Assembly (NCBI GenBank): GCA_004835665.1
Contig: RBKR01000023.1
Span: forward strand, 310,001-374,000
Length of the DNA: 64,000 nt
Reading direction: 5' to 3'
DNA from: Phoma sp. XZ068
Taxonomy: Eukaryota > Ascomycota > Dothideomycetes > Pleosporales > Didymellaceae
Positions 1-13,852 of this stretch are shown here, one piece after another. Under the pieces are notes generated by a model that saw only the letters and a list, made by a program, of their open reading frames with translations, made no database searches and was not told where the DNA came from. The stretch's first letter is position 1. Every line of letters starts with the position of its first letter. The position numbers were made by a program, and so were the translations under genes.

Positions 1-3000
1 GTAGAGGCTAAAAAGAAAGTTACCTTAGTAGCTAGCTATATATATAGAAAAGAGTTTACCTAGATTAAACCTTTTATTTAACTCTATAGTAAGAATAATA
101 CTTCTAATAAGGTTAATATATAGATAGAAGACTTTAATATCTTTAAAGATAAGATCTACCTAATCTTTAGAGTCTTAAATAAACCTACTATTACTAGATA
201 AGATATCTAATATATTTATTAGACCTAATCTACTACTAATTATACTACTAAGTTCTAGTAACTTATAGCTAATATAGACTAGGATAATACTATACTAATA
301 ATAATATTTAAATAAGAACTAAAGCCTAAGGTTAAGAAGAAGCATATATATATTAGTACTAGTACTAAAATTCTAGACAACCTTATTAATATAGCTATAG
401 ATATTAATAGTAAGCTATATAAACTTTAGTAGAAATTATATAATAAACTCTATACTTAAATTATAGCTTAGCTACCTTAACTACTATATAACTAGTAGTA
501 TAATAATACTTACTATAGAAATTATTATAATAGTTACTAGCCTAATATAGGTTACTATATCTATAGTAATACTTAAAGTAGTTAGACTAGAGGTAATAGA
601 CCTATTTAATATAAATAAGGAACTAATAAATACTAGACTATAATAGAATAAAAAGAGATATAACTATAATAAGAGTTATAAAGATAAGACTTATTATAAC
701 TATAGTAAACTAGGCTACTTTACTAGAGACTATTACTAGAATAAAGTATTCTAATAGATTAATATATTAGCCTATAGGCTAGATAGCAAGAATACTAGTA
801 ATAAATAAGAGATTCTTACTAATAGAGTTAGATAACTTATAGAGAATCTAGAGTTAGAATATAATAAAAATATTAAACTAAAGGTTATATATAAACTAGT
901 ACCTATAAGGTTATAGATTTATAAACACCCTTCTAGCCTAGAATATATTATTATATAGATATTAAGAAAGGAATTTCTTAAACTTCTAGAAGCTTCTAAT
1001 ATAACTATAATACTATACTATAAATTTTAAGTAACCTAGACACCTAATACTAAAGACTATATACTATAACTACCTAGATAGTACCTAGAGAATAATAAAG
1101 ATTAAAATAAATTAGTATACTCTACTATAGTATAATATAAGATATAATATAATATATACTATTAGAAATATAAGTAATATAAAGTTAAGAAAGCTAATAA
1201 TAAGGCCTATACTAAGTTATATTAAGACCTAATTATCCCCTCTATTAAGGTAGATAATAATAAAGAAAATTAGTATAATAAGTTATATAAGGAATACTAA
1301 TAATATTATTAACTAGAAGTATACTAGAACTAAGACTATAATTATATAGAACCTAATTATAGCCTAGACTTTAGAAACCTATACTATAAAGTACTATTAT
1401 AGATAGTATACTACTATAATAGATACTAGATATATTACTTAAAAAAACTTAATTTAATATAGCTCCTAAAAAGATATCTATATAAACTATAATAGAAAGA
1501 TTATAGAGAGGACTACTATATACTATACTTAATAAATAAATATAATAATAAATACTTTTCTAGCTAGAATAAGTCTAAGTATAGATAATAAGAACTAGTA
1601 GTAAATAAGTAATACTTTAATTAGTATTAGTAGACCTACTTTAATCCCTACTATAAGACCTATAAAAGAAAAAGTAAATAAATAGCTTTAGATAAGAGAA
1701 TTCTTTTTTAAGGTAGTACTAGTAGGTTCTAGAGATTAATCTATTAATTATATTAAAAGTAATTACTAACTAATTAAGTTACCTATTAGAGTAAATAAAA
1801 GATAGATATATATACTCTTAGACTCTAGAGTATAGTCTAATTATATCTCTTTATAAGTAGTATAGCTAGCTAGACTATACTCTACTTAGAAGATAATATC
1901 TTACCTACTTAAAGTAGCTAATAAAGAACTAATACTAAAAGAATCTAAGATTATATATAAAGTAACTATAGTACCTTTCTAGATCTATAGACACTATAAG
2001 AAAATAACTCTAGATACTTTTAAAATAGCTACTTATAATATTATACTAGAACTTCTATAGTTAAGAAAGTATAATTTAGATATTAATTAGAAGAATTAAT
2101 AGCTTTTATTAAGTTAATATAGATATAGTACTACTATATTATAGCCTATATAGTTTATAATATAACTAGTAGATAAGAAAAAGATTAATAATATCTCTTT
2201 AATATATAAGATATACTAAGATAGAGTAGTTAACTATATAGATATAGAACACCCTACTAGTTATAAAGTAATAGTTAAGAAAAAGAATAGTATACCTTCT
2301 AATATTCTAGATAAATATAAGAGTTATATAGAACTCTTCTATAATAAGAAGACTATAAAGGTATTACTATAGTATAAACTCTAGAATTATAAGATTAAGC
2401 TCTAGAAAGGAAAGAAACTACCTTTTAGGCCTATATATAGAATATCTAAGAAAGAACTTAGTATACTTAAAAAATATATTAATAAGAACCTTAAGAAGAG
2501 ATTTATATAAGAATTATAATTACTAGTAGGATTCTTAGTTCTCTTTACACTAAAGAAAGATAGTAAATTATAAATATATATTAACTACTAAAAACTTAAT
2601 AATATTATAATTAAGAATTAATACCTATTACTAAATATTAAAGAGCTATAAGATTAGTTATCTAAAGTATAATACTTTACTATACTTAATTTATATAAAG
2701 TATATAATCTTATATATATAAAGAAAGGTAAAGAGTAGAAGTCTATATTTAGAATATACTATAGTTATTTTAAGTACTTAGTAATACTATTTAGGCTTAC
2801 TAACACACTAGCTATATATTAGGCTCTTATTAATAATATATTAAGAGCATACTTAGATATTATAGTAGTAGTATACTTTAATAATATCCTAGTGTATTTA
2901 GTAATACTAGAAGAATATATTTACTATATTAGGGAAGTATTAAAATACCTTAGAAAGATAGATTCTTAACTTAAACCTAAGAAGTATAAATAGTATAAAG

Positions 3001-3883
3001 AAGAAGTAAAATTTCTTAGTAATATTATAGGAAGATATAGAGTTAAAATAAGTAAAATAAATATATAAGTTATAAAGGATTAGCTAACTCCTACCTTTCT
3101 TAAGAGAATTTAGAAATTTCTAGAATTTATTAATTTTAACTAATACTTTATTAAGGATTATTTACTTAAGGCCTTACTACTTATAAAGCTTATATAGAAG
3201 AATATACTATTTAAGTAGAAATAAGTATATGAGAATACTTTCTAGTTACTTAAATAGTTCTATATTAAGCTACCTATAATAATTATATTTAAAAGTAAAA
3301 AGCTACTTTAGATTAAAATAGATACTTTAGATTTAGTATTAGGAGCTTATACTATATAAGAATAAGATAGATAATAGTACTTAATTATCTACTACTCTAG
3401 AAAGTTCTTAGAACTAGAGGAATAATATAATATATATAATAAAGAATTACTAGCTATTATATTAGTACTAGAATATTAGAGAATCTATACTAAAAGCTAT
3501 ATAGAACTTACTATTTATACTAATTATAAGGACCTAGTATACTTTACTACTATTAAGACACTTAACTAATAATAAGTATATAGTCTAAGCTATTAGGATA
3601 GTATAAGTTTAAGATACTATATACTCTAGAAAAAGATAATAGTAAAGCTAATATACTTAGTAGATAATATAATCTAGCTAGAAAAAAGATAATAAATTAG
3701 TTTACTATACTTAGAGTTAATAAGAATAGATTATTAGGACTATCTTAGTAGCTTAATAATATAATATAAATTTAATAAGAATAGTATATACCTATAAAGG
3801 TACTAGAAGAATTAGAAAATAAAATTATAAGCTATTATTATAATAACCTATATTATAGATACTCTAGTATAATATAGATAATA
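1..3883 (+). mobile_element. Truncated, RIP-degraded Ty3/gypsy chromovirus copy 1 (gag to reverse transcriptase/RNase H)
   Basis: This AT-rich stretch has no reading frame of 60 codons, yet conceptual reading through the many TAG/TAA codons shows a gag-pol order. A CCHC zinc-knuckle remnant lies near 690-735, the reverse-transcriptase block near 2,740-2,805, and a former YxDD box near 2,870-2,893. It aligns along its length to the second copy that starts at 5,032 (position 1 here equals 5,032 there). The copy begins before the window and stops at 3,883, where a TIR element is inserted at a TA, so the integrase part is missing. Remaining C and G are mostly in CT/AG contexts, as expected after heavy CpA-to-TpA mutation on both strands. 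Non-functional. Confidence 0.85.
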
Positions 3884-4321
3884 TACCTTATAAGTAAGGG
3901 AATTACTAAGTAAGAGAATTACTTTTACTAAGCCTCTACTAAACTTTACTCTATTATAGCCTAAAATACTATACTTTAGTACTATAAGGTATAGTATAGT
4001 ATAGAATATTATTTAGAGACTACTTCTATATCTTACTTATATATTTATTTATTATACCTAGTCTTATTATACTATCTATAGTATTATTAGAAGAGCTTAC
4101 CTACTTTAGTATATAACTACTTCTTTACCTTCTTTCTATTACTATACGCCCTAAACTCCTTTAAAGTAGTTAATTACTACCTATTCTTAACTATTAGAGT
4201 CTCTTCTACCTTAACTTACTTTCTTTTATATAATTTATATTATATAGTAGCCTTATTAGCTGCTTAAAGCTTAGTAATTTCTTATTATACTAATACTAGC
4301 TTATATATAATAATAGCTACC

Positions 4322-4818
4322 TATTATAATCCTAGAGAATACTAAACAAAGGTTAATAATTATAGGCTAAGTGCAGCATAGTTAAACTACATAGAAGAAA
4401 GTATTATAAGTAAGTATAAATAATAAGTATTATTAGTTACTACTTAGGTAATAATATAAAGTTATATATTATAATTAGTCTTGGCACAATTAGTATAATT
4501 AGTAATTAGTATAATTAATAATTAGTGCAATTAGTAACTATTATAATACTAAGCACTATATATATCTCCTTAGTATATAGTAATTAGGAACACTACCCTT
4601 ATAGTATTATATTTAACCTTATTAATTAACTTTATTATTAGAACTTAACCTAACTTTTAAGCTAGACAGATTAACTATCTATACTACTTATTATTAACCC
4701 TATAGCTATTATAGTGTTTTACTAGATATCTATACTAACCCCCTCCTATACTAGCACTTATCCTAGAGAACTAACCTTAGAAGTATTTATAAGCTTTACT
4801 TAGTTTATAACCTTAATA
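4322..4818 (+). repeat. 5' LTR of the chromovirus
   Basis: Direct repeat of 10,746-11,241, starting TATTATAAT and ending CCTTAATA in both copies, which fits RIP-altered TG...CA termini. It contains an AT-rich internal array of short ATTAGTATAATTAGTAATT-type units (about 4,483-4,545). The exact ends are by-eye estimates and no clear 5-bp target duplication remains. Confidence 0.75.
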
Positions 4819-7800
4819 TTTTAAATACCTCTAAGATAAGTACTACTTTAGAAACTAGAGTTACTCTTACTAGCTTATACTCTAATATTAATATAATAGA
4901 AGAAACTATTACTACTAATACTATTAATATTAAGTAACCTAATCTCTATAAGAGAGACTATAGTAAGCTAGATAACTAGTTAATATAATAGGACCTATTC
5001 TTTATATTCTAAAAAGATAAGGTAGAGGCTAAGAAGAGAGTTACCTTAGTAGCTAGCTATATATATAGAAAAGTATTTACTTAAATTAAACCTTTTATTT
5101 AGCTTTATAGTAAGGATAATACTTTTAATAAGGTTAATATATAAATAGAAGACTTTAATACCTTTAAGAATAAGATCTGCCTAATCTTTAGAGTTTTAAA
5201 TAAACCTACTATTACTAGATAGGACATCTAATATATTTATTAGACCTAATCTACTACTAATTATACTATTAAGTTCTAGTAACTTGCAGCTAATATAGAC
5301 TAGAATAATACTATATTAACTATAATATTTTATTAAGGACTTAAGCCTAAGGTAAAGGAAGAACTAATATATACTAGTATAAGTATAGAAACCTTAGACA
5401 ACCTTATTAATATAGTAATTAACCTTAATATTAAACTATATAAGCTCTAATAAGAGCTATATAATAATCTATGTGCTTAAGCTATAGGTTAGCTATCTTA
5501 ACTATAATATAACTAATAGAATAACTATATATATTATAGTAACTATAGAAATAACTATTAACCTAATATAGGTTACTATATTTATAGTAATACTTAGAGT
5601 AGGTACTATAGACCTAAGGTAATAGACCTATCTAATATAAATAAGGGACTAATAGCTATAAAACTATAATAGAATAAAAAGAAGAGATATAATAATAATA
5701 AGAGTAATAAGGACTAAACCTATTATAACTATAGTAAACTAGGCTACTTTACTAGAGACTATTACTAGAATAAAGTATTCTAATAGATTAATATATTAGC
5801 TAGTAGGCTAGATAGTAAGGATACTAGTAATAAATAGGAAATTCTTACTAATAGAATTAGATAACTTATAGAGGATCTAGAGTTAGGATATAACAAAGAT
5901 ATTAAACTAGAGGTTAAATATAAACTAGCACCTAAGAGGTTATAGGTATATAAACACTCTTATAGCTATAAAACTATAATTATATAGATATTAAGAGAGG
6001 AATATCTTAAACTTCTAGAAGCTTCTAGTATAGCTATAACCTTATACTATAGACCTAGAGTAACCTAGATACCTAATACTAAGGATAACATACTATAACT
6101 ACCTAGATAATACCTAGAGGATAATAAGGATTAGAATAAGTTAGTATATTCTACTATAGTATAATATAGGGCGTAATATAATATATATTATTAAAAGTAT
6201 AAGTAATATAAAGCTAAGAAAGCTAATAACAAGGCTTATACTAAGTTATACTAGAACCTAATTATCCCCTCTATTAAGGTAGATAATAATAAAGAAAATT
6301 AGTATAATAAGTTATATAAGGAATACTAATAATATTATTATCTAGAAGTATATTAAAACTAGGATAATAATTACCTAGAACTTAATTATAGCCTAGACCT
6401 AAGAAACCTATACTATAGAGTACTATTATAGATAGTATACTACTATAATAAATACTAGATATATTATTTAGAGAAGCTTAATTTAGAATAGTTCTTAAAG
6501 AGATATCTATATAAACTATAATAGGAAGATTATAAGGAGGACTACTATATACTATACCTAATAAATAAATATAATAACTAATACTTTCCTAGCTAGAATA
6601 AGTCTAAGTATAGATAATAAGGACTAGTAGTAAATAAGTAATACTTTAATTAGTATTAGCAGACCTACTTTAATCCCTACTATAAGACCTATAAAGAAAA
6701 GAAGTAAAGTAATAGCTTTAAATAAGAGAATTCTTTTTTAGGGTAGTGCTAGTAGGCACTAGAGATTAATCTATTAATAGTATTAAAAGTAATTACTAAC
6801 TAATTAAGTTATTTATTAAAGTAAATAGAAGATAGATAAAGGCACTTTTAGACTCTAGAGTATAGTCTAATTATATCTCTTTATAAGCAGTATAGCTAGC
6901 TAGACTATACCCTACTTAGAAGATAATACCTTACCTACTTAGAGTAGCTAATAGAGAACTAATACTAGAGAAATTTAAGATTATATATAAAGTAACTATA
7001 GTACCCCTCTAGATCTATAGACACTATAAGAAAATAACCCTAGATACTTTTAGGATAGCTACTTATAATATTATATTAGGACTTCTATAGTTAAGAAAGC
7101 ACAATCTAGATATTAATTAAAAGAATTAATAGCTTTTATTAAGTTAATATAAATATAGTACTACTATATTATAGCTTATATAGTTTATAATATAACTAGT
7201 AGATAAGAAGGAGATTAATAATATTTCTTTAATATATAAGACATGCTAAAATAGAGTAGTTAACTATATAGATATAGAATACCTTACTAGTTATAAAGTA
7301 ATAGTTAAGAAGAAGGATAGTATACTTTCTAATATTCTAGATAAATATAAGAGTTATAGAGAACTCTTCTATAATAAGAAGACTATAAAGGTATTACTAT
7401 AGTATAAACTCTAGAATTACAAGATTAAGCTCTAGGAAGAAAAGGAACTGCCTTTTAGGCCTATATATAGAATATCTAAGAAAGAACTTAGTATACTTAA
7501 GGAATATATTAATAAGAACCTTAAGAAGAGATTTATATAAGAATTAGAATTACTAGTAGGATTTCTAGTTCTCTTTATACTAAAGAAAGATAGTAAATTA
7601 TAAATATATATTAACTACTAGAAACTTAATAATATTATAATTAAGAATTAGTACCTATTACTAAATATTAAGGAACTATAAGATTAGCTATCTAGAGTAT
7701 AATACTTTACTATACTTAATTTATATAGAGTATATAACCTTATATATATAAAGGAAGGTAAAGAATAGAAGACTATATTTAGAATATACTATAGTTATTT

Positions 7801-10745
7801 TAAGTACTTAGTAATACTATTTAGGCTTACTAATATACTAGCTATATATTAGGCCCTTATTAATAATATATTAAGAGTGCACTTAGATATTATAGTAGTA
7901 GTATACTTTAATAATATCCTAGTATATTTAGTATTACTAGAAGAATATATTTACTATATTAGAGAAGTATTAGAATACCTTAGAAAGGCAGATCTTTAAC
8001 TTAAACCTAAGAAGTATAAATAGTATAAAGAAGAAGTAGAATTTCTTAGCTATATTATAGAGAGATATAGAGTTAAGATAAGTAAAATAAAGATTTAAGT
8101 TATAAAGGATTAGCTAACTCCTACCTCCCTTAAGGGAATCTAGGAATTCCTAGAATTTATTAACTTTAACTAATACTTTATTAAGAATTATTTACTTAAG
8201 GCCTTACTACTTATAAAGCTTATATAGAAGAATATACTATTTAAGTAGGAATAAGTATAAAAGAATACTTTCTAGTTACTTAAATAGTCCTATATTAAGC
8301 TACCTATAATAATTATATTTAAGAGTAGAAAGCTACTTTAAATTAAGATAGATACTTTAGATTTAGTATTAGGAGCTTATGCTATATAAGAATAAGACAG
8401 ATAATAGCACCTAATTACTTACTACTCTTAGAAATTCTTAGAACTAGAGGAATAATATAATATATATAATAAGGAATTACTAGCTATTATATTAGCCCTA
8501 GAATATTAGAGAATTTATATAGAAAGTTGCTTAGAACTTACTATTTATACTAACTATAAGAACCTAGTATACTTTACTACTACTAAGATACTTAACTAAT
8601 AATAAGTATACTAGTCTAAGCTATTAGGATAGTATAAGTTTAAAATACTATATACTCTAGAAAAAGACAATAGCAGAGCTAACATACTTAGTAGACAACA
8701 CAATCTAGCTAGAGAAAAAACAATAAACTAGTTTACTATACTTAGAGTTAATAAGGATAGATTATTAGGACTATCCTAGCAGCTTAATAATATAATATAA
8801 GTTTAATAAGAATAGTATATACCTATAAAGGTACTAGAGGAATTAGAAAATAAAATTATAAGCTATTATTATAATAACCTGCTTTATAGATACCCTAGTA
8901 TAACACAAATAATAGAACTTATTAAGTAATACTATAAGTTTAGCTATATAAAGGATAAGGTTACTAAATTTATTAAGAACTATATTAAGTGCTAATAGAA
9001 TAAATATAGTATATATATAAAGTATAGAGAAATATAGGTAATAGAGCTACTAACAGCACTATAGACAAATATTATAATAGATTTTATTATATAACTACCT
9101 ATTTCTAAAGACTCTATTATAGAATATACCTATAACTTAATCTTTATTATAGTAGATAGGTTTACTAAAGTAGTAGAAATAATACTATTTTAATATAGTT
9201 ATACTATAGAGCAGCTTATACAAGTGTTTCTAGATAGGATTATCTATTACTATAGTATACTAGAATTAATTATTAGTAATAGAGATAAGCTTTTTATATT
9301 AAACTATTAGACTATACTTATAGTAGCTATTAGTACTAAGAAAAAGCTATTAACTATATACTATCTACAAACAAATAGACAAATAGAAAGAATAAATTAA
9401 ACTATAGAAATATACTTAAGAATATATAGTAACTAGAAGTAAGATAACTAGGTCTTGCTATTACCTATAGTATAGGTTATATATAATAATAAACTATTAG
9501 AAGTAATAAGTATAATACTATTCTTTATAAATTATAGAAGATACCTAAATCTCTTTACAAGATCTCTTAATAGTAATATCTAAATAGATTTAGTAATAAC
9601 CTTAGTATAAAGACTAAAGGAAGTATACTAGAAATTACTTAAAAATATTAATAAAGCTTAATAATAAGCAATCTCTTATATTAATTAGAAAAGAAAAATA
9701 GCACCTTAGCTAAAAGAGGGGGATAAAGTCTATCTTCTTATAAAAAACTTATAAATATAAAGACTAATAAAAAAACTAGATTATATTAAAGTTAGACTAT
9801 TTTTTATTTCTAGGTAAATTAGCCTTATAAACTATTAACTTAAACTACTATAGGATACTAGAATACACCCTATATTCTATATATTACTACTAGAACTAGC
9901 AGACCCTAATATACTAATCTAGAAGAACTTCTACTACTAGGTTAAAAAGAAAACTAAGTAGAAAGTTAAAAAAATAATATAATATTAAAAGAAAAGATAT
10001 AAAGATAAATACCTAGTTAAGTAGTTAGGATACCCTAACTTAGAAAATATATAAGAACCTTCTATAAACCTTATAAACTACTAGTAGCTATTAAAGAGAT
10101 TTAAGACTAATTAGGGAGTGCTATATTAGCTTCCTAAGCCTTAATTAGCTACCCCTTAAAAGCACCCTATATGCTAGGTAATAAGGCTAGGCTAAGTCTA
10201 TCTAAAGAACCTTCTAAAAGAATTATCTCTTTCTCTAGCTCTTACTTAATAATACTTTACTTTTCTACTATAATTACTTTCTCTATATAATAATTAAGCA
10301 AATTTATTTATTAGTATAACTACTCTTTATACGTGCGTACAACCTATAACTCTTCTAATACCTTTTTAGAGGCCTTAAGCACTTTATTTTATACTTTATA
10401 ACTTTCTTTTATCTATACCTATAGCTTCTCTTTCTTAGTCTCTAGACACTTAAACTCTAACTATATTATATAAATATTATAATACTGCCTATACTTTAAA
10501 TATTTACTATATTTCCTAGAGCAAATATAAACTTTATATACTTACTTATACTTTTTATAGGTTAAATACTTCTTTACTATAATCTCTCTAAAGGACTTAA
10601 TAAATTTATATAAGTAGTAATAATAGGCTAAACTTAACTTAGTAAGATATTTAGGTATTATTAAGAGAATATACTATTAAATAAGGGGGGACCTATATTA
10701 TATAAACTAAGCTTAAGAGACTAAGCTAAGATATAAAGAGGATAG

Positions 10746-11241
10746 TATTATAATTCTAGAAATACTAAATAAAGGTTAATAATTATAGGCTAAGTGCAGC
10801 ATAGTTAAACTATACAGGAGAAGGTATTATAAGTAAGTATAAATAATAAGTATTGTTAGTTATTACTTAGGTAATAATATAAAGTTATATATTATAATTA
10901 GTCTTAGCGCAATTAGTATAATTAGTAATTAGTATAATTAATAATTAGTGCAATTAGTAACTATTATAATACTAAGCACTATATATATCTCCTTAGTATA
11001 TAGCAATTAGGAACACTGCCCTTATAGTATTGTATTTAACCTTATTAATTAACTTTGTTATTAGAACTTAACCTAACTTTTAAGCTAGACAGATTAACTA
11101 TCTATACTACTTATTATTAACTCTATAGTTGTTATAGTATTTTACTAGGTATCTATACTAACCCCCTTCTATACTAGCACTTATTCTAGAAAACTAACCT
11201 TAGAAGTATTTATAAGCTTTGCTTAGTTTATAACCTTAATA
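10746..11241 (+). repeat. 3' LTR of the chromovirus
   Basis: Near-identical direct copy of 4,322-4,818, differing mainly by C/T and G/A substitutions as expected from independent RIP of the two LTRs. Confidence 0.75.
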
Positions 11242-12199
11242 TATTACTAGAATTTAAGAGAGTTATAGCTCTTATAACTATTAATAATAAGTAAATAGTA
11301 GCTACTAATAGTATACTACTTTATATACCTATTAAAGTACTCTATTTAGTCTAGACTAAGCTTATTAGTAGTTTAGCTATTATTAAAGACTCTAATAATC
11401 TAGTCTTAAGGTAGATTTTTTTTATACTAGGTAGAGAGGTAGTAGTAGGCCTTATAGATAATAAAGGCTAGAATAGCCTATTCTTTAGTATTAATACCTA
11501 CTATAGCTATAGCCTACTTCTAGTTACCTAGCTAGACTGCCTTTAGCTAACCTTATTATTCTAAAGCTATAATAACTACTTCTTAAAAGATCTAGCCTAT
11601 TATAAAGCCTATTTTATTAAAGTTATATATATCTTTATTTTAGATACTATACTTAGCTTTAATATTAGCTACTAGGCTAAACTAGCTTTATAGAACCTTA
11701 GAATCCTTATAGAGGGCTTGCTTATAGTTATACTTATAATTAAACTTAACTATAAGCTCTAGGTACTACTTAATAAATATACTAGGCTAGTTTAAGCTAA
11801 TAGGGCCTATATTATACTTAGTATATAAAGAATTAGCTATAATAGCTATATCTACTAGCTAAGGGCTAAATTCTTATATATCTAGCTTAAGTATATAACT
11901 AATAATTATCTTCTCTTTATTATTATCTAGCTTCTATAAGTTAGCTATAAAATTAGTATATAAAGGTTATTTTATATATTATTTACTTAGTATAGCTTAA
12001 GGAACCTTATAGATAGCTATAGTATATTACTATAAAAAATTTATATCTTATTTAAGAGCTTAAAGTATAAGCTATACCTAAGCTTTCTAAAATATATTAA
12101 TAATAAGTTATTATTAAGATATTAGTATAGAGAGGGTACTTTAGTAAGGGCTTAGTAAAAGTAATTCTCTTACTTAGTAATTCTCTTACCTATAAGGTA

Positions 12200-13810
12200 T
12201 ATTAGTTAAAGTTTTATAATTTATACTAAGTAGATAATATATAGAATAACTTTTATATTTAGATTCTATAACTAATTTAAGAAAGCTAAATATTAATAAA
12301 AAGTAACTAATTATTAACTATAGTCTTAAGCTAGCTATATAAGAATTCTTTCTTTAGCTTTTAGATATAGCTAATATAGCTAATTCTTTATATACTAAGT
12401 ATAATCTAGGCTATAGTAGCTAAAACTAGCCTAGTATATTTATTAAGTAGTATCTAGAGCTCTAAGTAAAGTTTAATTATAAGTATAACTATAAGAGAGC
12501 ACTTTATAAAAATTCTAAGATTTTATAAAAGTAGTTTAGCCTAGTTATTAATATTAAAGCTAAGTATAGAATTTTAGATAATAATATATATAACCTTAAT
12601 AAAATAAGCTTTATAATAGGCTAGATATTCTATAGAGTAGTTATTATAGACTTAGATTAATAAAGATAACTAAAGACTATCTAGCTAAAGAACTAAAAGT
12701 AGACTATAGCTATTATAGATATTAATACTTAAGAATAAACTATTTTAGTCTTTCTTATTTTTAAAACTTACTACTATCTCTCTATTTAGTATAAAAAAAA
12801 ATCTACTTTAAAACTAGATTATTAGAGTTTCTAATAATAGCTAGACTATAAATAATCTTAGTTTAGACTAGATAAAATACTTTAATTAGTAATTAGTATA
12901 CTAAAGAGTATACTATTAGTAGCTACTATAACTTTTTTATATTCTTATAATACTATAAAGATATTAGAATTATTACTTTATTCTTACTTATTTACTTATT
13001 ATACCTTCTATAGCTACTTAATATAGGTTATTTTACTACTTAAAAAAGGTATATAGGTACTAAGCTAGATTTCTTATATATAACTAGATTACCTATATAA
13101 TAAAGATAGAGTTTATACTTTACTATATATAGGCCTATAATACTATAATTACTTTTAGTAATATCTAGAAAAGGTTATAAGGTATTAGATTAGTTATATT
13201 TAACTTATAATAAGTTATAAAAGCTATTAATATAAAGTTATAGACTCTATTACTACTACTACCTATTAATAATATATTCTAGTAGTTATAGACTTTAGGT
13301 AATACTTTAAAACTTAGCTTATAATTAATACTTATAAAGATAAGAATTTATAAAAGTATTTATAAAAGTATTAAAGAGAGTAGTAATAATTATATATAAG
13401 CTAGTATTAATATAATAGAAAATTACTAACCTTTAGGCTACTAATAAGGCTACTATATACTAAAAATAATCTAAAAGAAAATAAGTTAATATAGAAAAAA
13501 CTCTAGTAGATAAAGATAGGTTATATTTAAGTACTTTAAAGGAGTTTAGAGTATATAGTAATAGAAAGAAGATAATAAAGTAGATATATATTAAGATAAG
13601 TAAGCTATTCTAAAGATACTATAGTATAATTAGATAGAGTATAATATATAAATATATAATAAAGAAGTAGAAGTAGTCTCTAAATAATATTATATACTAT
13701 ACTATACTATATAGTGCTAGAGTAGGTTGTTTTAGGCTAAAATAGAGTGAGGTTTGGTAGGGGCTTGGCAAAAGTAATTCTCTTACCCGTGGATTCTTTT
13801 GCCTGTATGG
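12200..13810 (-). mobile_element. TIR DNA transposon B, inverted copy of element A, one end missing
   Basis: The reverse complement of 13,380-13,810 aligns with 3,886-4,321 of element A, and the reverse complement of 12,205-12,960 aligns with 11,250-12,020. B is therefore a second copy in opposite orientation, and the two copies form a long imperfect palindrome around 12.1 kb. Its outer TIR ends at 13,810 followed by TA. The last 100 bp or so (about 13,715-13,810) have normal base composition while the rest is RIP-saturated. The inner end is absent because element A's right end abuts it. With A's missing terminal part added, the full element would be about 1.8 kb. Confidence 0.65.
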
Positions 13811-13852
13811 TACGTTATGGCTAGTATACTCTTTATATTATCTTAGTACTTC

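Larger units (their letters stand above)
4322..11241 (+). mobile_element. Full-length RIP-degraded LTR retrotransposon, Ty3/gypsy chromovirus (copy 2)
   Basis: Two direct LTRs of about 497 bp bound 6.9 kb. Conceptual reading gives gag (from about 5,032), a CCHC zinc-knuckle remnant (about 5,720-5,762), reverse transcriptase (about 7,770-7,835, former catalytic box 7,899-7,922), the integrase zinc-binding region (about 8,915-9,000), the integrase core (about 9,070-9,190) and a chromodomain-like end (about 10,007-10,060, reading YLVK-LGYP...EP). The domain order RT-IN-chromodomain defines chromoviruses. It is less mutated than copy 1: the 3' half keeps many CA and TG dinucleotides. A G-rich purine run at 10,684-10,690 may mark the polypurine tract. 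Nested inside TIR element A. Confidence 0.85.
3886..12197 (+). mobile_element. TIR DNA transposon A (Fot1/Pot2-like by size and TA target), split by an LTR element
   Basis: The left end (3,886-3,934) and the reverse complement of the right end (about 12,149-12,197) form a near-identical inverted repeat of about 49 bp that itself contains two copies of a GTAAGRGAATTAC-type motif. TA flanks both ends (3,884-3,885 and 12,198-12,199), the target duplication of Tc1/mariner/pogo elements. Without the inserted LTR element its own sequence is about 1.4 kb (3,886-4,321 plus 11,242-12,197). Relative to copy B it lacks roughly 0.4 kb around the LTR insertion point. The inner part is RIP-mutated and no transposase frame survives. 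The family name is inferred from element size, TIR length and TA site, not from transposase motifs. Confidence 0.7.

Noticed and set aside
1..13700. CRISPR array or satellite repeats in the AT-rich region
   Set aside because: The repeated look comes from RIP reducing sequence to TA/CTAG-like words; no regular repeat-spacer unit is present and the organism is eukaryotic.
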